Shown: positions 20,427 to 32,455, counted from the first letter of the stretch. The stretch: DNA of 64,000 bases from Gaeumannomyces sp. JS-464 (GCA_002197995.1 NGZR01000004.1:4836001-4900000), one strand, 5' to 3'. The notes: generated from the sequence alone by a model not told the origin. Translations and numbers: made by a program.

Positions 20427-21361
20427 TTAATGCCCAGTAGACATGCTCTCGCGCAGGTTGCGGACGAAGAAGAAGAGAAACCCCAGATTACACACAAGCC
20501 CAATCAGCATGACAACACCGAGACACACCCCAAATATCAGCCGAAGTATCCACCCGAGAACTGGCAGGTTCCTTTCCTGCGCTTCGTTGGGAGCTATGCT
20601 GCCCTCTTGGCCACGGCGCGATGGCCTATCATGCGGTAGGTGAGGTTGGGCCCATCTGGTGTGTGTGATGCTTGCGGTTTCTCCCGTGGCCGCCGCAGTT
20701 CGTCGCGCCATGATCGCTGCCTCGTTTGCTCCGTGCTGGTACTGGAGAAAGGCGTTGTCGGCAAGATAGGCATGTTGGTGGGCGGACGAAAGGGCCGTTG
20801 GCAAGGGCACTGCCTGGTCATTGAACCCGTTGACGTATCCTGCCTGGGCGAGGAGGATCTTCATGGACTGCTTGGACAGTCGAATGCAGCCGCCAGAGCC
20901 CGCTCGGAACTCTTCCAAGATGCTGGGTCGAACGTGGATCTTGAGCTCCGCGTTGATGTATGACCTCTTGCGGAGCTTGACGCCGTCCTTCGTCCTCAGG
21001 ACCAGCCAGTTTGGGCTATGCGGGGGCGAAGGCGAGATGGGCAGATATTTCCTGCCCAGGCGGTTCAGCATCTCTTGCGTCTGGTGGCAATGGCGCTCGT
21101 AAAGGGTCTGGCCGCCGAACGAAGTCACCTGGGTCGTCAGTTAGCGAGGCTCCAAGCATTGCGATTGTTGAGCTAATATCGTTCTCTTACACTCAAAACG
21201 GTAACAGTCCCACGGCTTGGCTTGTAGGATAAAATGACGACTGGGTGGTTGTAGATGCCCTCCCCGATTTCGTTTCCGAACTCGTCCCAGGCGTATTCTC
21301 CCTCGGAAAGGGAGGAGCGCCGAGGGAGCCAAGCGAAAAGGCCAGCAGTCCCTCGAGACAT
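20427..21361 (-). CDS. membrane-anchored protein of the YNHPVV(I/V)LS family, two exons
   Basis: Exon 1 (21361-21191) encodes MSRGTAGLFAWLPRRSSLSE, then GIYNHPVVILSYKPSRGTVT and VLS. A 62 bp GT-AG intron (21129-21190) leads in phase to VTSFGGQTLYERHC. Exon 2 adds PNWLVLRTKDGVKLRKRSYI and ends with one strong membrane segment (LGWILRLIFGVCLGVVMLIG) before RNLRESMSTGH. The product is about 290 residues: an N-terminal compact domain, a variable middle and a C-terminal anchor. A paralogous first exon begins at 63782 with the same WLP and YNHPVVVLS core. The pattern G-x-NHPVVILS-xn-V-x-TSF faintly recalls PemK/MazF-like barrels, but this is untested. The function is unknown. Confidence 0.8.
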
Positions 21362-21880
21362 GGTTCCGGCCTAGTCGTAATAACTAGCAACCGGAGCCTC
21401 ACAACGCGTCCACCCGAGTGATGTGGACTTGATGCTCGAGATGATAGTGTGGCGATCAATAGTGTCTATGAAAGTGTGTGAAAGAAAGGAAAGCTTTATG
21501 TGTGTGACGGGAAGGCACTACATAGAATGGATGTTACCTAACACCTAAGCTAGAATTTTGAACTTTTTCTTGATATTTAGCGGTAATAGTTGTGCTCGGT
21601 TCTATGGGGGTCCGGCTCCTTCCATATCTCTGCGTCACAGGGCTTGAAACCTAGGTACATGTGCCTAGTTAGCTCTCCCACCGTAGCCCAGAAATTCGGT
21701 ATCTCTCCTCTTCCATTCCACTCTCAAAGTAGTTGCACCAACTCCATTCTGGCTTCAACCACTCGGTTCCAACTTCCGACTCTACCTGTCCCCATAGAGC
21801 GGGAGCTTAGTTTCCTACCACAATCGACTTTTCAGCCTGCAACAGCCTGTGATAATGTCCTAGGATATCGGCGGAGTCTT
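21362..21880. other. intergenic, no gene recognised
   Basis: This is the upstream flank of the previous gene. No motif or repeat is seen. Confidence 0.4.
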
Positions 21881-22523
21881 CAAATGGCTCCCGCTGCGCC
21901 CTCCGCGGGAAGGCGGGGACTACACAGTGGACCTCAATGGCGCTGAGGTTCGCGACGGCAATTACGGCGCCCCTGTTCTCGCCATCTCGCCTAAGGTGGA
22001 TTCCTCTGGAGCTGTTGTCATCCTCGGAGTAAACTTCTGCATACCGCCTCTGGAGACTCCCAACCCCCAAACATGAGTAACAAATGTTGCTAACAGAATA
22101 TTAAATTATTATTCGGTTAGCTGATGTGTTTCGGCAGCTGAACCTCGAGTAGCGCTGGTACTTCGTCTCCAAGAGCGAGCGGCATCTCTCCGACTCCTCC
22201 GAGACCGACACAAATGCGTCCTAGGGCTCTCACCCAGCCCCCCAAATGTTGTCGCCCCTAGCGCAGCTCCTACAGCCGCCGCCGGCATGCGTCCCGCCCC
22301 TCTTGCCGCCGGCCATCGGCTGGAGCCCACCGCCGCCACCGGCCGGCACCTTCCCGACCCCCGCGCGGTCACTAAAGCAGCCATCTTCGTCGGAATGGGC
22401 TTGGTTGCCTACACCTGCGTCAAGAACCCCGTCGCTCTTGCCACAATTGGCCTGGTCTCCGCTGTCTGGCTCGGAGAGTACGTTGTCGTGGCCTTTTGCC
22501 TTGCCGGCTACCTGCTCCAGTGA
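21881..22523 (+). pseudogene. possible small multi-exon gene or relic
   Basis: Two segments show coherent sense. At about 21910-22074 one frame reads DLNGAEVRDGNYGAPVLAIS, then GAVVILGVNFCIPP and a stop. At 22287-22523 another frame ends with a hydrophobic tail (AAIFVGMGLVAYTCVKNPVA, then LVSAVWLGEYVVVAFCLAGY) containing one or two membrane helices. No start with good context joins them. They could be a short membrane protein gene, two separate relics, or chance. No family is recognised. Confidence 0.3.
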
Positions 22524-23676
22524 ATAAATCACAAGGGGGGCATGGATGGCCTGGTACTGGCTTTTCGAATGGCAGATATGCATGGGGGCGGTTGCTCAAA
22601 AGATGGCCTTAGCCTGGCATTTGGTTCCAAGGGGAAGTTACAGTCTGCAATACGCTACAAAGGCCTCGTGTGTAAGGGCTGGAGGGATGATTGGCTCTGT
22701 GCTCCACGGTTAGGTGGACTGGCACACAGATGCTAGACAAAACAATGGAACATGTCCTTCCTAATTACGGCCCATGTGGCGTCCGTGCCGAAATTTACTA
22801 GAAACTTGACAGCTTCATGCGTCACATGCTCCCAGTTTCTGCGTGCATTTGAAAATATCGTTGACGGCCGTGACGAAAAAGCACCACAGTTTAGGACTCG
22901 GCCGCATGTGCGCTTCCATGGAACGGTTGGGCGGTCTCTACAACGCATGGCTCGGGGCCCGAGGCCACATTTTCAAGCACATGACTACAACTCTGCCTCC
23001 TGAAGAGGCTTCCAAGGTCTGCTGTGAAAAGTTGTTTTTCCATACTCTTCTATCACTCGACCTGAACCCCCTCCCTCTTCCAGGTGTTAATTTGCAGAGT
23101 CTCGAGCTCCTGAGCGCCACGAGAGGTTAAAAGTAATTAGGTGAGAGAAATAGAAAGCCGACAACAGATATGCGTATACCTACAGCAGCAAATTGTAAAC
23201 AAGAAAAAGTCATACTGAGTGCATCCCCACTCCAACTTCAAGCCAAGGCTCGCGTTCCAATCATCCGAGCATCAGACTTTGTGTCGCGTTTTATCCCGGG
23301 AACTCAGGGCGGGTGGAAGCGTTGTTCTTCGGCACTTCGGGCACCCGAGATCTTGTGTGCGGTTGGCTGCACCGCTTGCGGCGTCGGGGTTTCCGTTCCG
23401 TGCACCACCCCGGCCAAGATCAACCGGCGGTATTACCCATATGCCGTCCAGGCAGGATTCGGGATGTGTTGAAATTTTAATTTCGGCGAAACTGCCCGGT
23501 ATTGTCGCAGACGTCCCCACAGAGGGGCTTGACGGACCGAATGATCGGCACAGCGGCGACGATATAAAAGTCGTCGTTCCTCTGCGCGGCTGGGTTCGGG
23601 GATCTTGGTCAATGACTCCCTCAATCAACTCTCCTACAAGCCATTTATCACCAACCCTAACCGCAGGTTCTGACGG
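22524..23676. other. intergenic, 5' region of the LPMO-like gene
   Basis: There are no coding motifs. The last 120 bases contain a TATA-like box; the rest shows nothing recognisable. Confidence 0.45.
23563..23569 (+). promoter_or_regulatory. TATA-like box upstream of the LPMO-like gene
   Basis: TATAAAA lies 108 bp before the ATG at 23677, in otherwise GC-rich sequence. Position and context fit a core promoter with a roughly 70 bp leader. Confidence 0.45.
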
Positions 23677-24360
23677 ATGTTCAGCATGTTGTTCCTGACG
23701 GCCCTCCTCTGCCTCCTGGCGCAAGCCTCCGCCCATGGCGTTGTGATCTCACCTGCGACCCGGCAGCCCGGCGCGGCAACCGAAGCCGCCTGCGGCAAGA
23801 AGATGGTGAACTTTTACAAGGCGGACGGGACCTCATACCCCGAGGCATTCCAGCGCACGGCGGGCTGGAACACGGGCGGTTACAACGCGACTACCTGCAA
23901 CATGTGGCTCTGCAAGGGGTACCAGTTCGGCGACAACGCGGCCCAGGTCCAGAAGTACGCGCCGGGAGCCGTGGTCGCCATGGCTGTCAACATCCGGATC
24001 CCGCACAAGGGGTACGCCAACGTGAGCGTCGTGGACACCGCCGCCAACAAGATTGTCGGGGAGCCGCTGCGGATCTGGCGTGACGGGTATGCGGACGCGG
24101 CAAAGTTCCCGAACCTACCCGCGGACCAGACCAAGTTCAATGTCACGGTGCCGGATCTCGGGTCCAAGTGCAGTGTCGCTGGCGCATGCGTGAGTGGATA
24201 TTCTCTCCCATCCCCTGTGTATCGCCGACCTCTTGGCAGTGTCCTTGCTTTTGCAGTTTTGCTGACTATAACAACCCGGGCAACGCAGGTTATTCAATGG
24301 CACTGGTTTGGCCAAGGCCAAACATATCAATCCTGCGTCGACTTCACTCAAGCGCCTTAG
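23677..24360 (+). CDS. secreted LPMO-like protein with N-terminal His, two exons
   Basis: The ATG at 23677 starts a signal peptide (MFSMLFLTALLCLLAQASA), and predicted cleavage leaves HGVVISPATRQPGAATEAAC. A free N-terminal His is the hallmark of lytic polysaccharide monooxygenases, where it forms the copper histidine brace. Exon 1 includes NMWLCKGYQFGDNAAQV and ends ...GAC at 24189. A 99 bp intron (24190-24288) has a CTGAC branch site and is followed by VIQWHWFGQGQTYQSCVDFT, whose second His and Tyr are plausible brace and axial residues. The final CDS is about 194 residues. LPMOs oxidatively cleave chitin, cellulose or other glycans outside the cell; the CAZy family is not clear. The intron is a multiple of three without stops. 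Confidence 0.75.
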   Translation: MFSMLFLTALLCLLAQASAHGVVISPATRQPGAATEAACGKKMVNFYKADGTSYPEAFQRTAGWNTGGYNATTCNMWLCKGYQFGDNAAQVQKYAPGAVVAMAVNIRIPHKGYANVSVVDTAANKIVGEPLRIWRDGYADAAKFPNLPADQTKFNVTVPDLGSKCSVAGACVSGYSLPSPVYRRPLGSVLAFAVLLTITTRATQVIQWHWFGQGQTYQSCVDFTQAP

Positions 24361-24519
24361 GGTGTCAAGGCCTGCGAGGGGTGTTTTTTTTTCAGTCTGG
24401 AAGTGTTTTCACGAGTAGAATCTGTGGTCTACAAGGGAAGTTTACCATGTATGGGTATGAGAACTCCCGGAAGATCTACCATTGATATTCAGCAGCCCAC
24501 AGAGGCCGTGTGACCTCGT

Positions 24520-25527
24520 CTAGAACCTAGGATCAAGAAGGGCGGTGCTCAAGCTGAGAAGAATAGAACTTGGAAGCATCCCCACGAAAACCAGGAGGCC
24601 ATTAACTACAAGAGCCAGCCCGGCCACAAGGGCGCTCAGCACGAGTGCAAGGAAATTCAAGCGACCTAGTCGCACACCTGTGATGGTGATATAGATCCCG
24701 AAGTCAGCAGCTGTCCGGACATTGTGCTATGGACTGACTGGGCGTGGCTTATCAATCCCAAAGGCAAGTTGATGATGGCGTCCAACGTCGCGCTGATCTC
24801 AATCAGGATAGTACCGAGGCCCATACAATAGCCACGGTGTCGGCCTGTCGGGTCCCAATGTTTCGGGCCTGGGGGACACGCTTCTGCTCCTCAGCGTTGG
24901 CCGTCACGGCCTCCTCGGTTGGCATCACGAGGCTTGTGATCTGCGTCATCGCATTGCGGATAGCAGGCGCTGCAAGTTCCAGCGTGGAAACGTTGGCGTC
25001 GGCGGGGAGCCTGGAGATTATTGAGTCTACACTCGGTCAAGGTTCGCCAAAGTCAGTGCTTGTTTGTATTGAGAGGTAACTCGAAGGGATGTGCCAACTC
25101 CCAAGAGGCCTCCATGTTCCGGTTGACTTACTGAGGATGCCGGTCTGGCCCTTGATGGACTCCGGGGGGTCCAAGTAGACTGAGAGGGACTCCGCCTGCC
25201 TGGCTTCAAGACTCTCGGCAGCTGCGGGAGACACGGCAACCGGAGCAGGAGACCCGAGCTCTACGCCCTGGAAACCCGGGAGGAGGGAAGTGAGGAGAGC
25301 AGAAATTTTTATTTTGGGTTGGCCTGTAAAATCTTTTTGATATCGCTGTGCGGCCAGTTGTCCAGTGAGGAGGGGGAAGCATCGCCTTGGGTGCATATAT
25401 GGATTCGAGCAGGATTAAATCGACCAAAATATGAATGCAAGGCCTTCAGGCAAGCTTCCGTGCTGTCGAAATAATGATAAAATTCTTGGTATCTTCCTGA
25501 GGAATACCCTTGTTGCCCACCGCCCAT
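24520..25527 (-). CDS. unrecognised membrane protein gene, frames disrupted
   Basis: From the ATG at 25527 one frame reads MGGGQQGYSSGRYQEFYHYF, then ALHSYFGRFNPARIHICTQG. A shifted frame continues with GSPAPVAVSPAAAESLEARQ and SLSVYLDPPESIKGQTG to a GTAAGT donor near 25130. A GTGTAG acceptor near 25030 leads to SIISRLPADANVSTLELAAP, then RNAMTQITSLVMPTEEAV. After another shift near 24830 come MGLGTILIEISATLDAIINL and finally a hydrophobic C-terminus (LNFLALVLSALVAGLALVVN, then GLLVFVGMLPSS), with TAG at 24520-24522. The succession of sense segments on one strand supports a gene with at least one intron and two membrane-like segments. I cannot name it; it may be decayed. Confidence 0.5.
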
Positions 25528-26781
25528 GCCTTCACTCAGGCTGCGCCACGTGATGCTGTCGCTAGCTTGAAGCCCTGTTTAGCTACCTAGCTACCCCGCA
25601 CAGGAGGTTCCATGAAATCTGAGATCGAGTAGCTCCCCCGTGCTTCTATCCCATCCTCGTTCCCATTCTTTCCAGGAAACTTGCTGTTTGCCACCTTCCG
25701 AAATCAAATGGCCGCCACTGAAGAGCCCGACTTTTTCTGCTCCCCGAGGCACCCGACGGTCCCACCAGCTGTGGTGGGGTTCGTCCGATGGGCAAGGCGG
25801 TGGGATGGCGGCTCGTTTACGCTGTTCGCCCGTCGCCATGGCGACCTGACCACCAACTTCCGGCCGGAACCGCGCGAGCCATCACCACCGGCCCCGTACC
25901 ACGCCTTGTACACCGAGGACCGGTCTGCTCTTTTCCTCGAAGAAAAGAAAGGCTTCTACCAGACATGGTTCTTCTTCGGCCTCCTTGCAGAATTTTTCGG
26001 ATATAATAAGCCCTTCAACAAAGACGACGAGGCCAGCCGGGCTGGAAAAATCCAAACGCTTTACCAGCGCCATGTACACCAGAACTATGCCGGCAGCTCA
26101 ATTTCCTTTGCAGGGCTTTGGAAGCCCGAGGAGGCATCGCGGATGTGGTTGGATCAAGTCGCATTGCTGACATGGGAAGCCCGGAGCGAGCGTTTAACTT
26201 ACTTCGTCCAATGCCTCGCTTTTACGAAGGCGACCATCCAAGCAGATCCGATGCCGGCGCCGGAGATCTCGGAAGCCATCTGGGCCTTGGTTGGGCTGCT
26301 AGCCTCCAGCCTAGAATGCCGATTCGGCCCCGCGCCCTACTCAGCAGTGCCACCCGAGATTGATCCCGGACAGCTAAAATGGTCACGAGTTTCTACGGGA
26401 CGGAAGCTGGGCAAAGGCCCACATGGAGGACAACGGTTGGTGTCCTAGTGACATCTCCCAGGTGCGGCTGTCTCGAAGCAGTTTCAACAATCAGCATTTC
26501 ATCAGCCGAATGAGAAAGCCACATCGGGGCCATTCGAGCTGCACACCCCAGGTCTGCAATAGTGCCCAGACGAACCGGGCGACCTACACCCTATCTCACG
26601 CATCACCAGACTGCTCTTGCCCCGAGCTTCAAATTGACGTTGGGGAGCTTCAAGCCATACTGGAGATGTAAGATAGGCATATCCCGTTCTCTACGTCAAA
26701 GTGGAAAATGACAACCTAAACACGATGCAAATACGTGTGGAGCCATATAGCCCCGAAGCGCCATATGTTGCACAGTCGCAC

Positions 26782-26840
26782 GTGAGGCTTCTCCTGCCCC
26801 CAGGAACTTTGGCATTTGACTAACCATCCCCCTGTACCAG
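26782..26840 (+). other. intron inside the HET pseudogene
   Basis: GTGAGG to CCAG, 59 bp, with a branch-like TTGACTAACC near 26817-26826. Splicing restores SHVWADGLGN, the canonical entry to the HET domain, which confirms strand and frame. Confidence 0.8.
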
Positions 26841-27000
26841 GTTTGGGCCGATGGGTTGGGTAACTATACGCGCAACTCACTGCAGAGATGTGAAGTTGCC
26901 CGACTTGCGAAGCTAGTGGCGGGGCTGCAAGCAGCCACAAGCGACCAGATGACCCCAGCTTCGTCGAGCTATCGCCTTTGGGTCGACACGCTTTGTGTCC

Positions 27001-27008
27001 CTACCGAT
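27001..27008. repeat. 8 bp target-site duplication, left copy (CTACCGAT)
   Basis: Identical to 37001-37008. Removing one copy and everything between restores the HET reading frame across the join (LCVPTDDGKAAAMVKMAAVY). Confidence 0.95.
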
Positions 27009-27054
27009 GAGGCCCTTCCCGGGCACGCACCCTTTTTGCTCCCACACGCACTCC
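27009..27054 (+). repeat. MULE left terminal inverted repeat
   Basis: 46 bp, an exact inverse complement of 36955-37000. Similarity continues for about five more bases with one mismatch. Confidence 0.95.
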
Positions 27055-27261
27055 GCCCCACTTTTGGCCCGTGCAATGCCTGTGGCTTCCGGTTTCGCAG
27101 CCTACGTAATTTTGCCTGCAGATTAAACTTAGTGCCATTTTTGATCCATTTTTTAACAACCGCCACCATGAACGAAGTGATTACGATCTCGAGCGACGAC
27201 GACGACGAGGCCGCGGGTTCGATTCCCGCCGAGGCTGGGCCGGCCTTTGACGAGGCTGCAA

Positions 27262-27285
27262 CCCCCCCCCCCCCCCCCCCCCCCC
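27262..27285. repeat. poly-C tract (about 24 bp) in the MULE transposase gene
   Basis: The run encodes polyproline in one frame. Its length is probably variable. Confidence 0.9.
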
Positions 27286-27564
27286 AACGGACTGGGACGG
27301 CCTCCCTTGGACCGCCAACCCCGTAAGGGTCCTTTTAACCCTTTACCCTACTTACGAGGCCTTTATGCAAGCCATAAGCGCCTATTTCGACGCCGAAGGG
27401 ATTTAAATAACAACCGTGCGATCGCAATCCGACTCCCAGGGCTTTAAAAAGCTCGAAGCCGGGTGCCTTTTTCGGCCACGGCCGCGGGCTTCCCGGGCCC
27501 TCCGTTTGCGTACAAGCACCTCTCAAATATCCAATTGCACGTACGGTTTTGTTGTGCAACGCTT

Positions 27565-27569
27565 TAAGG
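27565..27569. repeat. 5 bp target-site duplication, left copy (TAAGG)
   Basis: Identical to 34744-34748, just outside the LTRs. Confidence 0.92.
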
Positions 27570-28059
27570 TGTTACGACCAAACACAGGGACAGGAAGCGG
27601 GGAAAGGGAGGGAACGGTGGCCTAAGGCACTGCGGACCCCGAGCGGGGCACGACCACGCCCGGAGCCCTCCTCCCCCTGTCACGTAACCAGGTTACCTAA
27701 GCCGGAGGTAATTTGTAATTTGCTAAAAATTACAGATTACAGGAAAAAGTGATTTGTAATTTGCCAAAAATTACAAATCGCAGGGAAAGTGATTTGTAAT
27801 TTGCTAAAAATTACAAATTAAAAACGATTGCCACATAAAAACTACGAGTATAAAAAGGGGAGGTTTTTTACCATTTTAAATAGTTTGGATTAAAGCTTCG
27901 GTATTAATTAATTTAAGTTAACTTTAAAGCACCTTTTTAAGTAAGCAATTAAACTACTGTCGCCAAATTACCCAATCCTTTTAAAACCTTTTAACTAGCG
28001 TATTATTTTAGCACCTTTCCTAAATGTTTTATCTTAAAAGCAAAAGCTTATTTGTAACA
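27570..28059 (+). repeat. 5' LTR of the chromovirus
   Basis: 490 bp, TG...CA ended. It contains three near-palindromic units of about 30 bp spaced 40 bp apart (27709-27820) and a TATAAAAA box at 27849. It is directly repeated at 34256-34743 with scattered, mostly transition differences. Confidence 0.93.
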
Positions 28060-31000
28060 TTTTAACTAATCCTGTTTAGCATTTACCGAAAGTACGAACA
28101 GTACGATAATGGCGATTTTAAAAGCTAGTAAAACAACGCTTACGGTTAGTTTCGATTACGGTAGCGTAATTTACACCACCGCTAATGCTTTTAACCTTTT
28201 TTAATTTGTAATTAAAGAATTATAAACAAAGTAAAGATAAGCTAGCCGAAGCCGAAGCTAAAGCGACCGGAATTGGCGGTTAATTAAAACCTACGATACC
28301 CACGTACAAATTCCCCATATTTAACAAATACGATGGGAAAAAAAAAAAATTAAGGACTTTTTTTATTAAATGCAAAAGGTACTTCCTGTTTTACTAAGCT
28401 TATTTCGAACGAAAAGAATAAAAAGTTACTTACGCCGTTACGCGCTTAAATAGCAAAGTTAAAAACTGGTTCGAACCTATATGAGCGGATTACTTAAAAG
28501 GATACGACGAATCCAGCGAAAATATAAAGGTCGTATTTGCCAGTTTTAACCAGTTCGGAAAAAAAATCGCTAAAATGTTCGGATAAATCGACGAAAAAAC
28601 GAATGGCCGAAAAAAAGCTATTTTAACTCCGATAAAAAAAAGCAGCGTTAATTTACGTTTTAAAATTCCAGCGATTCGTTAACAAATTTAACTGGATTAA
28701 GCAAATTAAAATTACCCACTTTTATAATAGCTTACGAAACGATGTAAAAAACGAAATGGTTAAAGTTAAATAATTAAAGGTTTTCGCCGAATACGTTATT
28801 ACGGCCGTTAGGATTGGCGATAAGCTGTACAAACGAAAGCTGGAAAAAAAAGGCTAGTAATTTAAAATTATAGTGCAAAGTAAGGCTAATTAAAAAAAAG
28901 CCAAGTAGTAATAATTAATAGCGTTAAAAATATACTTTAGATTTATAAACCTTAATGCGGGAGCTACGTATTAAAAAAAAGTCCGGTTTTAAAATCCTAA
29001 AAATGGGAAATGCTTTAAGTGTAGCCAGTTAAGCTACATAAAAAAAAACTGCCCGTAACGCAATAAACGCCAAGCAGCGGTAACCCGGAAAACGGAAAAT
29101 AAAAAGGACGATAACTTATGCTTCGGGGTAGCGTTTAATTAAACTTTTTGTTATAAAAACTCGTACCCGGTGCACTAGTTTAACAAAAACGCATTAAAAT
29201 GGTCCTTTTAAAAAAGGCTAGCTATAATGCGTAAAGAATTTAGTAAAAGCCTTATTAGGCTCGAATACGATAGCGAGGGTAAATAGCATATTATATGCGG
29301 ACTTACGGAGTTTAAAAAAAAAGAAAATAACGTCGCCCGAATCGCTGCCAAAATCGAAGGAACAAGGTAAAAGCTAAACAATTCGGCACTTAAAAAGAGG
29401 TACGAAGCTTTACCTGGCGAAATTAGCAATAAGGAAAGGATTTCCTTAAATACAAACGACGAGATTAACCGCGAACCGCTGGGCTAAATTCACCTCGTAA
29501 AAAGTTACGAGGAAAAACTAAACCTTAACTAAACGATTCGAACGTTCGACGTTAGTAAAGCATATATTTCGCTTAGGTTTTCCAAAAACGACCAATGGTT
29601 TTAGGACCAATTTAAACCATTTAAAAGGGTAATGCGCGAAAAACCGGCCCATAACGACGATAGTTAATTTTTAAACTGGTTCCGGGATAATTAAACCGTA
29701 ACGTATTACGGGGAACCTTACGACGGGGCCCCGAAAGCGGAACGACGGGATACGAAAAGACATTCGCTTAATTACCTAAATTTGGATTTTAGTTCGATAG
29801 GATATGTCGAACTTTTTTAAGTAAAATGCATATAAAATAAGTGCTAATAGCATTTAGCGATTAAATTAAAAGTCGATTTTTTCCTTAAAAGGAATGGTAA
29901 AAGGCCGGTTAAGCACTTAAAGCGAAATTGGCAACTTTTAAAATAAAAGCTTAAAACGGTGGATTTCCGATAAACTACCGCCATTTTCGCGCCGTTATTA
30001 AAATACCTTATATTATGCATATTAAAGGTTTTAATATATTATAACTACGGGAAGTTAAAATGCAAAGTACATATGGAAAAGAAAGTAAAAGCTTAAACCG
30101 ACGGGTTTACCCGGTTCGAAATGCTTACAAACAGGGGAAAAGCACTTTAAAAAGTAAAAAACTAAAAAATCCACCCGAAATAAAAGCACGGCGTAAAGCA
30201 TAACAACGAACGAAAACTTTAACCGTTACGAACATCGATTAATATTAACACTTAATAGTTATGTTATTATATAAAGGAAAAAAGCTAAACGTTTTAATCG
30301 ATAACGGGGCCTAAAACAATTACTTTTCGCTAAAAGCAGCGAAAAGGTACGGCATTTTAATATAAAGGAAATAAAAACCGTATAGCTTAAAAATTATAAA
30401 AAGGAAACCAATTACGTTTAATAATGGTTCCATCGATAAAAAAACCAATCATTTTAAATTTCGATATTAACGAAAATTTTTTTAAATAACTTTAAATATT
30501 ATAAACATAAAAAAGGTAAATGTGATTTTAAAAATCCCTTAGTTTAAAAAGCATAACCTACGAATAAATTAAACCACCGGTTAAATTTAATAGGAGGAGC
30601 TATTAGCAACCGAAAAAGCTTAAAAGTTACGAGCTTCGGGCAATACGCGAACGATACCACTAAAAGCAGTTATAACGGTAGCAGGATAAAGCAATTAGCC
30701 TAAAAAGTTAACAGTAATAAATTCGCGACTATTTAATAACGATATCGATTAAAACGAACGAGCGGAACTCGTCGCCTAAATAAAAAACGTCCCAAAAAAG
30801 TACCACAAATACTAAAAGTTGTTTAAAAAAACTTTAATAACCGAACTTTCGGAATATAAGCCGTTCGATTTTAAAATTAAGCTTAAATTAAAAGCATAAC
30901 TTAAATACCAAAAGTTGTATTAACTTAGCTTTTAATAATAAAAAGTGTTAAAAAAACAGCTGGAAAAGGATTTACGAAAAGGATTTATCCGTCTTTTTAA

Positions 31001-32455
31001 TTCGCTAATAAAATACGGGATTTTTTAAAAGCTTAAAAAAAATGGGACGGATCGAATGTGTATCGATTACCGCCTATTAAACGAGGTTATTATAAAAAAT
31101 CGGTATCCTTTACTTTTTATTAACGAGCTTAAGGATATGTTTAAAAAAGCCTAATATTTTACGGCTTTAAACTTACGCAAAGCTTATAACCTATTACGAA
31201 TTAAAAAAAGCCAAAAGTAGTTAACGGCTTTTAAAATAAAACTCGAGTATTACGAATTTTATAATAACTTTCGGTTTTACTAATGCGTTAATTATATTTT
31301 AAAAAATAATTAACCACGTGCTGCGCGAACACTTTGGGGTTTTCGTATTCGCGTATTTAAATAACATCCTAATTTTTTTAAAAATAATGGAAAAATATAA
31401 AAAACACGTTTATAAAATGCTTTAAAAGCTGTTTAACGTAAAGCTTTTAATTAAGCTAAAAAAATGCGTATAGTACATTAAAAAAGTTACATTTTTAAAA
31501 TTCGTAATTACATTAGGATAAATTGCAATAAACCTTAAAAAAATCGAAAAAGTAAAAAATTGGCCCGTATTTAAAAACGTTAAAAAAGTACGAGGGTTTT
31601 TTAACTTCGTAAACTTTTATAAAAGGTTTATCCAAAAATGCAGTAAAAAGGCAGCACCATTTACGAATTTTACCAAAAATAACACCCAGTTTTATTAAGG
31701 GAAATAAAAATAAAAAGCTTTCAAAATGCTACGGGATGTAATAGTATAAAAGCTAGTACTAATATTGCTAAACCTAAAAAAACCGTTCGAGGTTAAAACC
31801 AACGCGTCGGATTATGCGATCGGGGGCAATTCGAATAACGAAACGATTAAAAAAAGCTGCACCCGTGTGTTTTTTTTTCGCAAAAACTTAACGAATTTAA
31901 ATTAAATTACTAAATTTACGATAAAAAACTTTTCGCGATTATCCGAGCTTTCGAAAAGTGGCGCCCGTATTTATGCGAAACAAACTATTAAATTATAATG
32001 TATATCGATTACAAAAATTTATTACATTTTATTACGAGCAAAAACTTAAACAAAAAATAAGTCCGGTGGAGCGAGTTTTTCCAAAATTATAACATTTGGA
32101 TCGAATACCGAAAAGGATCGAAAAACGGCAAAGCGGATGCTTTTAACCGCCGATTAAACCACGAAATTAACACATTAAAACAAACTCGTATAATTTTAAC
32201 GTAAAAATTTAATAAATTTTTAATTCCGGTTTAACGAACGTTAGTTAAATAAAAAGATAAAAAAAATAAACCTTTAAGAAAATTTTATAAATTTACGAAC
32301 AGCTAGCTTATGGATATTAAGGAGTAATTAAAACTTAAAAACGCTTTCGGCAGCACCACGGGTTTATAAAAACCCGCGCCGAAATATAAAAAGCAATTAA
32401 AAATTGTAAAAGCTATGCGAAAAATAAAGCTAACAAATACAAACTTTACGAGTTA

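Larger units (their letters stand above)
25708..27008 (+). pseudogene. HET-domain protein gene, 5' half (interrupted by a transposon)
   Basis: From the ATG at 25708 the frame reads MAATEEPDFFCSPRHPTVPP, then GFYQTWFFFGLLAEFFGYNK, a signature of a large fungal HET-protein family. After a frame change near 26410 comes GWCPSDISQVRLSRSSFNNQ, then the Cys/His segment HSSCTPQVCN, CSCPELQIDVGELQAIL and a TAA at 26669-26671. Next is VEPYSPEAPYVAQSHV, then a 59 bp intron (26782-26840) and VWADGLGNYTRNSLQRCEVA, ending in YRLWVDTLCVP, the core HET motif. Coding stops abruptly at 27008, where the MULE begins. HET domains trigger vegetative-incompatibility cell death. The frameshift, the in-frame stop and the insertion make this copy inactive. 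Confidence 0.85.
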
